From Kibdelosporangium sp040675465 (GTDB lineage: Bacteria > Actinomycetota > Actinomycetes > Mycobacteriales > Pseudonocardiaceae), in contig NZ_JBFAPA010000018.1 in NCBI RefSeq assembly GCF_040675465.1, forward strand, positions 1-64,000: a stretch of 64,000 nt of DNA. Reading direction: 5' to 3'. Under the pieces are notes generated by a model. It had not been told where the DNA came from. It ran no database searches and saw only the letters and a list, made by a program, of their open reading frames with translations. Both the position numbers and the translations under genes were made by a program. The stretch's first letter is position 1, and the number at the start of each line of letters is the position of its first letter. Shown here piece by piece: positions 58,241-64,000 of the stretch.

Positions 58241-58926
58241 TGGAAGACCCCGTTCACCAGGTGCGGCGCGGCCTTGCTGACGTTCACCTGGCCGGCCAGC
58301 GCGATGTCCTCGGCCAGGCCCTTCTCGCCCAGCTCCAGGCCCGACCCGCAGCCGCCCAGCAGCTCACCCAGGTAGGGCTCGGCGGTGCGGAACGTGGTCG
58401 CGGCCAGCGCGGCCTCGGGCGAGGCGGGGGAGTAGCCCTCGGCCAGCAGCGCGGACACCAGCGCGCCCGCGCCCAGGTAGTCCTCGATCGCCATCCGCAG
58501 CTTGCCCGGTTCGCCGCGTTCGTTCAGGTTCACGCCCCACTGCTCACCGGCGGCGATCACCCCGACCGGGCCGCGGTCGGCCAGGTCGATGGCCCGGTCG
58601 GCGACCGCGTTGGCGTTGCGCAGGCAGCCGGCCATCACCTGGGTGGTGATCGCGGCCTGCTCGCACAGGTTGCCGCCGTTCGGCGAGCGCATCAGCACCT
58701 CGCTGCCCGCTTGGACGGACTTCAGTGCACTTGGACGACGCGGGCCGTAGTCGTCGCCGTTCCAGTTCGCCAGCGTGGCCCGCCCGCCCTGCCCCACGAT
58801 CAGGTCGACCGAGGTAGAGAAGCTCAACACGTCGACGATGATCAGTACCGTGCAGTGCGGGGCGAGGGCGCGCACGCCGTCCAGACCCCACTCGAGGCGT
58901 ACGCCGAAGCCGTCCTGGGTGAACAT
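58237..58926 (-). CDS. 2-phosphosulfolactate phosphatase-like protein (ComB family)
   Basis: A 229-aa protein with the ComB fold: VLIIVDVLSFSTSVDLIVGQ (Asp in the first strand), GSEVLMRSPNGGNLCEQA and VGVIAAGEQW. ComB removes phosphate in coenzyme M synthesis in archaea, but actinobacterial homologues lack that pathway, so the true substrate is probably different. ATG 58926 is preferred; the frame stays open upstream. It is coupled to the MBL gene and divergent from rpiB by 41 bp. Confidence 0.8.
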   Translation of the reverse strand: MFTQDGFGVRLEWGLDGVRALAPHCTVLIIVDVLSFSTSVDLIVGQGGRATLANWNGDDYGPRRPSALKSVQAGSEVLMRSPNGGNLCEQAAITTQVMAGCLRNANAVADRAIDLADRGPVGVIAAGEQWGVNLNERGEPGKLRMAIEDYLGAGALVSALLAEGYSPASPEAALAATTFRTAEPYLGELLGGCGSGLELGEKGLAEDIALAGQVNVSKAAPHLVNGVFQ

Positions 58927-58967
58927 GCCCCAAGCCTGCCAGCCCGGTCCATGGCACACTTCGGCGC

Positions 58968-59441
58968 GTGCGCGTGTACCTCGGAAGCGATCATGCCGGT
59001 TTTGAGCTGAAGAACCATCTGGTCTCGCACCTCAAGGGTGCCGGCCACGATGTCGTCGACGTCGGCCCGCACGTCTATGACGCGCTGGACGACTACCCGC
59101 CGTTCTGCATCGAGGCCGCCCGGCGCGTGGTCGCCGACTCCGGCAGCCTGGGCATCGTCATCGGCGGGTCGGGCAACGGCGAGCAGATCGCCGCGAACAA
59201 GGTGCCCGGCTGCCGGGCCGCCCTGGCCTACAACGTGGAGACCGCGACCCTCGGCCGTGAGCACAACGACGCTCAGGTCGTCGCCATCGGCGCGCGGATG
59301 CATACACTGGAGGAGGCCACCACGATCGCCGAGGCGTTCCTGGCGACGTCGTTCTCCGGCAACGAACGGCACGCCCGGCGCATCGAGCTGATCGCCGACT
59401 ACGAGAAGACAGGCACCCCGCCACCCCTCCCCAATGCCTGA
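58968..59441 (+). CDS. rpiB: Ribose-5-phosphate isomerase B
   Basis: A 157-aa RpiB/LacAB-family enzyme: VYLGSDHAGFELKNHLVSHL, DVGPHVYDALDDYPPFCIEA, IVIGGSGNGEQIAANKVPGC RAAL and NDAQVVAIGARM. It interconverts ribose-5- and ribulose-5-phosphate in the pentose phosphate pathway. The GSGNGEQ active-site segment carries Gly/Ser where many RpiBs have Cys, as is usual in Actinobacteria. GTG 58968 is the start. It overlaps the DNA glycosylase gene by 8 bp. Confidence 0.95.
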   Translation: MRVYLGSDHAGFELKNHLVSHLKGAGHDVVDVGPHVYDALDDYPPFCIEAARRVVADSGSLGIVIGGSGNGEQIAANKVPGCRAALAYNVETATLGREHNDAQVVAIGARMHTLEEATTIAEAFLATSFSGNERHARRIELIADYEKTGTPPPLPNA

Positions 59442-60240
59442 AGGTCACACACTCCACCGACTGGCTCGGCTGCACCACCGCCGTTACGCGGGGCACCCGG
59501 TCGCGGTCACCAGCCCACAAGGGCGGTTCGCGGCTGAAGCGTCCCGTGTGGACGGCCGGAAGCTGGTGCGCGCCGAGGCCTACGGCAAGCACCTGTTCCA
59601 CGTCTACGGTCCCGACGCGATCGTGCACGTCCACCTCGGCCTGGCCGGTGGGTTCAACGAGTTCAAGCTGCCCGTCCTGCCGCCGGTCGGCCAGGTCCGG
59701 ATGCGGATCGCCGGACGTACCCACTGGACGGACCTGCGTGGCCCGGCCGCCTGCGACCTGCTGACCGAGGCTGAGGTCGACAGGATCCTCGCCCGCCTCG
59801 GCCCGGACCCGCTGCGCCGGGACGCCGACCCGGACAAGGTCTGGACCCGGATCTCGCGCTCGCGGGTCTCGGTCGCGGCCTTGCTGATGGATCAGGCCGT
59901 GCTGGCCGGGGTCGGCAACGTCTACCGCGCGGAAGTCCTGTTCCGCCACGGTATTCCGCCGATGACCCCGGGAAGGTCGCTGGACGCGGCCCTGTTCAAG
60001 GACGTCTGGGGCGACCTGGTCGACCTGATGAAGGACGGCGTGAAAGTGGGCGCGATCAACACCGTCCGCCCCGAGCACATGCCCGAGGCGATGGGCCGGG
60101 AGCCGCGTTCGGACCGGCACGGCGGCGAGGTGTACGTCTACCGCCGGGCCGGAATGCCTTGCTACATCTGCGGAACCGAGATCCAGAAGGCGGAGCTGGC
60201 GGGTCGTAACCTCTACTGGTGCCCCACCTGCCAGGCCTAA
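59434..60240 (+). CDS. nei: Fpg/Nei-family DNA glycosylase (endonuclease VIII type)
   Basis: A 268-aa base-excision enzyme. The N-terminal PEGHTLHRLAR supplies the catalytic Pro and Glu of the family; MPEGH is the Nei-type form. The H2TH region reads LLMDQAVLAGVGNVYRAEVL, and a C-terminal zinc finger has C-x2-C (CYICG) and C-x2-C (CPTC). It removes oxidised bases and nicks the abasic site. ATG 59434 overlaps rpiB by 8 bp. Confidence 0.95.
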   Translation: MPEGHTLHRLARLHHRRYAGHPVAVTSPQGRFAAEASRVDGRKLVRAEAYGKHLFHVYGPDAIVHVHLGLAGGFNEFKLPVLPPVGQVRMRIAGRTHWTDLRGPAACDLLTEAEVDRILARLGPDPLRRDADPDKVWTRISRSRVSVAALLMDQAVLAGVGNVYRAEVLFRHGIPPMTPGRSLDAALFKDVWGDLVDLMKDGVKVGAINTVRPEHMPEAMGREPRSDRHGGEVYVYRRAGMPCYICGTEIQKAELAGRNLYWCPTCQA

Positions 60241-60839
60241 CCGCGGATGCGTCCGCCGTGGTGTGAACACAGGTTTTCGACCTCTACCGCGAGCTGGGCG
60301 CCGCCGGAGTAGAAGTCGTAGTCACGCTCGCCGAGATCGATTCGCAGTTGTGTGCTCTCGTCGGCGACGGTGATTGTGCTGAAGGTGGCTTCCGGGACCA
60401 TCGCGGACACTTGGGTCCACGCCTGGTTGAGCGCTGACCTGCCGGTGAAGTTCGCCAGGACCAGGCAGGGCGTTGGCGGCCAGGCCATCCGCATGAAGGA
60501 GTCCGGGGGTTCGTAGTCGACGGCTTCGGTCTCGATGTAGCCCCAGGGCGGCACCTCGTCCAGCCATGGCTTGTCGCTCAGTTCGACACCCAGCCGGACG
60601 GCCAACGGCCAGCGCTCCTCCCAGTTCTCCCCGTCGTAGTTGCCGTCGAAGTAGCCGCTGCGATACCGCGTCAGGGACCAGCTGAGGATTTTGTCGTCGA
60701 CGCCGACGTCGGCCAGGACTTCCTCGATCATCTCGTCGGTGCCGTCGAAGATCTCTTCCAGGTCGCCGTAGGTCAGGAACAGCTCGACTGAGGGCGGTGC
60801 GGTGTCCAGGACTCGTGGAAGCCAGATGAAGTAGGTCAA
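60237..60839 (-). CDS. Hypothetical acidic protein
   Basis: A 200-aa acidic soluble protein with no recognised domain. Notable segments are LFLTYGDLEEIFDGTDEMIE, VDDKILSWSLTRYRSGYFDG and RLGVELSDKPWLDEVPPWGY. TTG 60839 is chosen because GGAGAGG lies 8 bp upstream; ATG 60956 would add an arginine-rich stretch unlike the rest. The stop overlaps the end of the convergent nei gene by 4 nt. Confidence 0.75.
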   Translation of the reverse strand: MTYFIWLPRVLDTAPPSVELFLTYGDLEEIFDGTDEMIEEVLADVGVDDKILSWSLTRYRSGYFDGNYDGENWEERWPLAVRLGVELSDKPWLDEVPPWGYIETEAVDYEPPDSFMRMAWPPTPCLVLANFTGRSALNQAWTQVSAMVPEATFSTITVADESTQLRIDLGERDYDFYSGGAQLAVEVENLCSHHGGRIRG

Positions 60840-60957
60840 GCCGGGCGCCTCTCCGCTTTGTTGTGCGGCGAGGGTAGGGGAGGATCCGCGTGCTCTCAAC
60901 GGATTGCGGGCAGGTCGGCCCCTAAGGACATGGCACCGGCAACCTCCATCGGGCACG

Positions 60958-61458
60958 ATGCCATTCGTGCTGGTGGATCAGGCTGTGGCCGCGGACGTCG
61001 ATGAACTCGCCGATGTCCTCGTGGACTGTGTCGAGGGTGGGGCGAGCGTCGGGTTCGTGGCGCCTTTTGGCCACGATGAGGCTCGTTCGTGGTGGCGTTC
61101 GGCGTTGGCCGATCCGGGCACTGTCACGTGGGTCGCGCGTCACGACGGCCGGGTTGTCGGTGTGGTGCGGCTGGTGTTGGCGGGGCAGGCCAATGGGCGG
61201 CATCGCGCCGAGGTGTCGAAGTTGTTGGTGCACAGGGACGCTCGCGGCCTGGGCTGCGCCGGTCTGTTGATGTCCGCTGTGGAGGATGGGGCGCTTTCGC
61301 TGGGGCGTACGTTGCTGACGTTGGACACGCAGACCGGCAGCGTCGCCGAGGGCCTGTACTCGCGGCGGGGCTGGAAAGTCGTTGGTGTGATCGACGACTA
61401 CGCCCTCACCCCCGACGGCAGGCTGGCGCCGACGACCTTGATGGCCAAGCAGCTGTGA
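60958..61458 (+). CDS. GNAT-family N-acetyltransferase
   Basis: A 166-aa GNAT protein: TWVARHDGRVVGVVRLVLAG, HRAEVSKLLVHRDARGLGCA GLLMS (acetyl-CoA loop, R-x-x-G-x-G/A variant) and LTLDTQTGSVAEGLYSRRGW. It transfers an acetyl group from acetyl-CoA to an unknown acceptor. ATG 60958 has only a weak ribosome site (CGGGCACG). It is followed by a hairpin terminator. Confidence 0.9.
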   Translation: MPFVLVDQAVAADVDELADVLVDCVEGGASVGFVAPFGHDEARSWWRSALADPGTVTWVARHDGRVVGVVRLVLAGQANGRHRAEVSKLLVHRDARGLGCAGLLMSAVEDGALSLGRTLLTLDTQTGSVAEGLYSRRGWKVVGVIDDYALTPDGRLAPTTLMAKQL

Positions 61459-61484
61459 AAATGGCCCCCGACCGGGGGCCATTT
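61459..61484. terminator. Hairpin terminator
   Basis: AAATGGCCCCC (61459-61469) pairs with GGGGGCCATTT (61474-61484) across a 4-base loop. It begins at the stop codon of the GNAT gene and precedes the convergent membrane-protein gene end at 61497, so it serves both. Confidence 0.92.
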
Positions 61485-61496
61485 CCGTTGCGTCGC

Positions 61497-62288
61497 TTAC
61501 CAGTCGCCGCCGCCGAAGTCGCCGCCGCCGCCGAAGTCGCCGAAGTCCTGGCCGCCGCCGTCGCCGCCCCAGTCACCGCCGCCGTCGCCACCCATATCGC
61601 CACCGTCGCCACCGCCCATGTCGGCCATGGCGTCGGCCTGACCGGCGTCGAACCCGGCCTCCCACGCCTGCGCGTCGGCGATGCCGCCCATGCCGGAGAA
61701 CATGGCGTCGAACAACAGGAACGAACCGACACCCCAGGCACCGGCCACGAGCGCGGTCTTCCACCACGGCTCGGAGTACCAGCCCTGCGGCACCGGACGG
61801 CCGGCCACGCGGCCGCCGGGGTAGTAGTAGGGCGTGTCCGCGCCGGAGTACGGGGAGGCCGCGTAGTCGTGGCCCTCCACGTTCACCCGGCGGTTCTCGG
61901 TGACCGCGCCGGCCGCCTCACGCTCGCGGTCCACGGGCAGCTCGGGGCCGGGGTCCAGGCCCATCGCGGTGCGCGCGGCCCGCACGTAGTACAGGCCTTC
62001 CATCGCGGTCTTGGTGACCAGACGGGCCTGTTCCGCGGTCTGCACCTGGTCCATCTGGGACCCGGCGGCGGTGTACCGCTCGGAGGCGTCCGCCATCGCC
62101 TGCTTGGACGCGGGGTCGGTACCGGTCAGGTTCATCACCTGACCGCCGAGCCGCTCCACCCAGCGCCGGGCGTCCGCCTTGGCGTTCTCCAGCTCGTTGC
62201 GGCGAGCTGTGTTTCTCCTGCTCATGGCCATGAATCCGATTCCGGCCACGAGCACGATCAGGATTACCAGCACGATCGCCGTGCCCAC
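61497..62288 (-). CDS. Membrane protein with Gly/Asp-rich tail
   Basis: A 263-aa protein. An N-terminal membrane helix (AIVLVILIVLVAGIGFMAMS) is followed by a charged helical region (RRNELENAKADARRWVERLG), then a Tyr/Pro-rich segment (YYYPGGRVAGRPVPQGWYSE), a second hydrophobic helix (TALVAGAWGVGSFLLFDAMF) and a tail of GGD/GGG repeats ending DFGGGDW. The layout recalls small actinobacterial TPM-like or DUF1542-type membrane proteins. Start GTG 62288. Function unknown. Confidence 0.8.
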   Translation of the reverse strand: MGTAIVLVILIVLVAGIGFMAMSRRNTARRNELENAKADARRWVERLGGQVMNLTGTDPASKQAMADASERYTAAGSQMDQVQTAEQARLVTKTAMEGLYYVRAARTAMGLDPGPELPVDREREAAGAVTENRRVNVEGHDYAASPYSGADTPYYYPGGRVAGRPVPQGWYSEPWWKTALVAGAWGVGSFLLFDAMFSGMGGIADAQAWEAGFDAGQADAMADMGGGDGGDMGGDGGGDWGGDGGGQDFGDFGGGGDFGGGDW

Positions 62289-62361
62289 AGCGCCTCCAAC
62301 TTGAGCGTTCGAAAGTCCTCGAATCGGACAACGTCAAACGCTACCGTGCCGTTCCCGGCGG

Positions 62362-63588
62362 TCAGAAGACCTCGAGACAGTGCGGCGCGGTGTCGCCGAG
62401 GAAGGCACGTCCGGCCCTGGTCACCGTGCCGGGCACCAGCTCGGTGACCCGTCCGGCGGCGGCGAGGTCGGTCAGCCGGACGCCGCCGAGGAACACCGCG
62501 CCCAGGTCGGTGATGTCCAGCGCGAAGTCGGGTTCGGTGGTGGCCCGTTCGATGGCCGCCGTGCCCTCCGGGTCGATCACGAGGCGCCAGCGGCCTTCGT
62601 TCCAGGGGCAGAACGTGTCGGTGATGTCGAACACGGTGTCCAGTGGCGCGCTGTACTTGCGCAGCGGGAGGGCACGGTCGATGTCGACGAGGCGGATCCA
62701 CAACGAGTCCACGATCCTCCTGATCGCCTGGCGGGGATCGTGCAGCATCAGCAGCACGGGATCGTTGGGCGCGACACTCGTGGTGACTTCGCGGACCTGG
62801 TCCATGTCGAGGAGGTAGCGCCACAACGCGGCGTGCGCCGACGGTGTCGCGGCGACGAGTTCCTGGATCTCGATCTTGCTCGCCGGTCCGCGGTCCTCCC
62901 AGTTGTTCCTGGTCCGGAAGAAGGCGTACCCGTCCGGGTGAACCGCGAACCGCAGCATGGACGCGCCGTTGCGGGCGCGGGGCTGGTCCCACAGCCGCCA
63001 GCGCCAGGAGCGTTCGGTGCGCGCCAGCCAGCCGGGGTGGCGGGTGAGGAGTTTGTCGTGCAACGCCGTCATCAATGGCAATGCTTCGGTGCGCGGGACT
63101 TCCCGCACCCGATTGTGCCCGGTGTTGGTTCCCGGCCGGAATGGCACGGCGCTGGGAATGGACACCGAGGCGTATTCGGCGGCCACCGAATAACCGAACC
63201 GGCCATAGATCGAGCCTTCCGAGGCCCATAGCGCGGCAAACGGTTCGCCCTTTTGTTCATGAAGCGCGTGCAGCTGCACGTGCATTAACCGGGTAAGGGC
63301 GCCACGGCGCCGGTGCCAGGGTTTCACCGCGACAGTTGTGACCGCGGCAACCGGTGCCGACACCGCCCCGGGCAAGGTCATTTCCCTGGTCAGGATGGTC
63401 GCGATGCCGACCAGTTCGTCCTGGTCGAACGCGACGGAGATCCGGTCGGGCTCCATGTCGGAACGGAACCAGTCGGCGTCCGCGGATTCGGGGTCCCGCA
63501 GGAATGCACTGGTGAAAGTCCGGTGGACCTCGTCGAAGAGATCCTCGGTGTAGGGACGTACGGTCAGCTCGGACACAAGTGACTTCAT
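62362..63588 (-). CDS. eis: Eis-like GNAT acetyltransferase
   Basis: A 408-aa protein, the length of Eis. The first GNAT domain has VTTVAVKPWHRRRGALTRLM (acetyl-CoA-binding V-x-x-x-x-R-R-R-G) and FAALWASEGSIYGRFGYSVA. The second GNAT-like region and the SCP2-like C-terminus (RVTELVPGTVTRAGRAFLGD) follow, ending with the free C-terminal carboxylate in LEVF typical of the family. Eis proteins acetylate amines such as aminoglycosides, and also proteins. ATG 63588 is preferred over an upstream GTG on homology to Eis length. Whether it confers resistance is not knowable here. Confidence 0.92.
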   Translation of the reverse strand: MKSLVSELTVRPYTEDLFDEVHRTFTSAFLRDPESADADWFRSDMEPDRISVAFDQDELVGIATILTREMTLPGAVSAPVAAVTTVAVKPWHRRRGALTRLMHVQLHALHEQKGEPFAALWASEGSIYGRFGYSVAAEYASVSIPSAVPFRPGTNTGHNRVREVPRTEALPLMTALHDKLLTRHPGWLARTERSWRWRLWDQPRARNGASMLRFAVHPDGYAFFRTRNNWEDRGPASKIEIQELVAATPSAHAALWRYLLDMDQVREVTTSVAPNDPVLLMLHDPRQAIRRIVDSLWIRLVDIDRALPLRKYSAPLDTVFDITDTFCPWNEGRWRLVIDPEGTAAIERATTEPDFALDITDLGAVFLGGVRLTDLAAAGRVTELVPGTVTRAGRAFLGDTAPHCLEVF

Positions 63589-63683
63589 AACCCAGCCGCG
63601 GAAACGTTGCCACCGAGTTTCCGGGGGCCGTATCCTCTCCGCTACTTCTTTCTGGTCTTCCCGACGGCTGGGAGGGGGGTCCC

Positions 63684-64000
63684 GTGCGTGTGGACACCCT
63701 GACTCTTGTGCGCGAGGCGCGTGCCGATGACACGCCCGCCATCCGCGAAGTACACCTCGAAGCCTGGCGAGTTGCATATCGCAACCTGTTCGAGTCCGGC
63801 TTCCTGTCCGGGCAGCTGGACGCCGTCCGCGCCCGCGACTACCCCGGAACCCTCCTGGTCGCGGAGCGTGGCCGCAGGATCGTCGCGTTCGCCCACTTCG
63901 GTACCGCCGACGACGGCAAGGGCGAGATCTACGACTGCTACGCCCGCCCCACCGCCTGGGGCAGCGGCGCCGCCAACAGCCTCCTGACCCACGTCCTGGA
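63684..64000 (+). CDS. GNAT-family N-acetyltransferase, truncated by window end
   Basis: The first ~105 codons of a GNAT protein: LVREARADDTPAIREVHLEA WRVAYRNLF opens the fold, and LLVAERGRRIVAFAHFGTAD and EIYDCYARPTAWGSGAANSL follow into the acetyl-CoA loop. GTG 63684 has GGGAGGGGGG 5-9 bp upstream. The gene runs past base 64000. Divergent from the Eis-like gene by 95 bp. Confidence 0.9.
   Translation, partial: MRVDTLTLVREARADDTPAIREVHLEAWRVAYRNLFESGFLSGQLDAVRARDYPGTLLVAERGRRIVAFAHFGTADDGKGEIYDCYARPTAWGSGAANSLLTHVL

Noticed and set aside
61497..61620. Short GCC/GGC tandem repeat as a mobile or regulatory element
   Set aside because: It simply encodes the Gly/Asp tail of the membrane protein.

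Overview
The window is a high-GC actinobacterial chromosome segment. Gene content points to the Pseudonocardiaceae or close relatives (inference from families, not from a database match): a mycothiol-dependent nitroreductase of the Rv2466c type, a 180-kDa-class NAD-glutamate dehydrogenase, a CtaJ-like respiratory subunit, a CopD-CtaG fusion, a GlbO haemoglobin, an Eis-like acetyltransferase and many GTG/TTG starts. Genes are dense, often joined by 4-nt ATGA/GTGA overlaps, with strong hairpins between convergent genes.

Layout. 0-1.2 kb: a truncated gene end, a ~150-bp inverted repeat holding the stop codons of two convergent reading frames, then a divergent MarR/hemerythrin pair with a palindromic operator. 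1.3-9.9 kb: a seven-gene translationally coupled operon encoding a membrane protein with two Septum_form domains, an FHA-winged-helix protein, a PP2C phosphatase, a soluble Ser/Thr kinase, a mini GrpE-like protein, a divergent Hsp70 and a membrane-anchored OmpA-like protein. It ends at a strong hairpin and looks like a phospho-regulated chaperone machine. 9.9-13.2 kb: HxlR regulator with divergent MFS exporter, sirtuin, HD-domain protein.

13.2-19.2 kb (minus strand): a polymorphic toxin cassette (YbaB-like protein, EspC/WXG-like protein, 1421-aa RHS toxin, immunity protein), all coupled by overlaps. 19.2-26.8 kb: a decayed, plausibly foreign region with a glyS fragment joined to a broken FAD-oxidoreductase, a frameshifted HTH/TPR regulator, a Nudix hydrolase, two orphan genes (one low-GC), and a tyrosine integrase carrying a C-terminal GntR-type domain. 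The integrase is split by a complete IS630-family element inserted at TA, and it sits beside the 3' end of tRNA-Arg(TCT), a likely attachment site.

27-29.4 kb: LacI regulator and divergent MFS transporter sharing a perfect 14-bp palindrome. 29.4-46 kb: CopD-CtaG protein, a small SSB paralogue, EttA, a 2357-aa mostly disordered protein with a degenerate GGDEF domain, and the large glutamate dehydrogenase. 46-52.8 kb: thioesterase, small hypotheticals, GH13 alpha-glucosidase, GlbO, MscS channel, an HNH endonuclease and, overlapping its stop codon on the other strand, a 167-aa protein built from 20 copies of GTRVT. This repeat protein is the most unusual single gene here. 52-64 kb: CtaJ-like and DUF5130-like genes, PepN, Rv2466c-like protein, aldehyde dehydrogenase, metallo-beta-lactamase-fold protein, ComB-like phosphatase, RpiB, Nei-type glycosylase, acetyltransferases and small membrane or hypothetical proteins, with a GNAT gene cut by the window end.

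The two best candidates for undescribed biology are the GTRVT repeat gene (51133-51636) and the Hsp70/kinase/phosphatase/FHA operon (1.3-9.9 kb). All functions are read from sequence motifs only; no searches were run.
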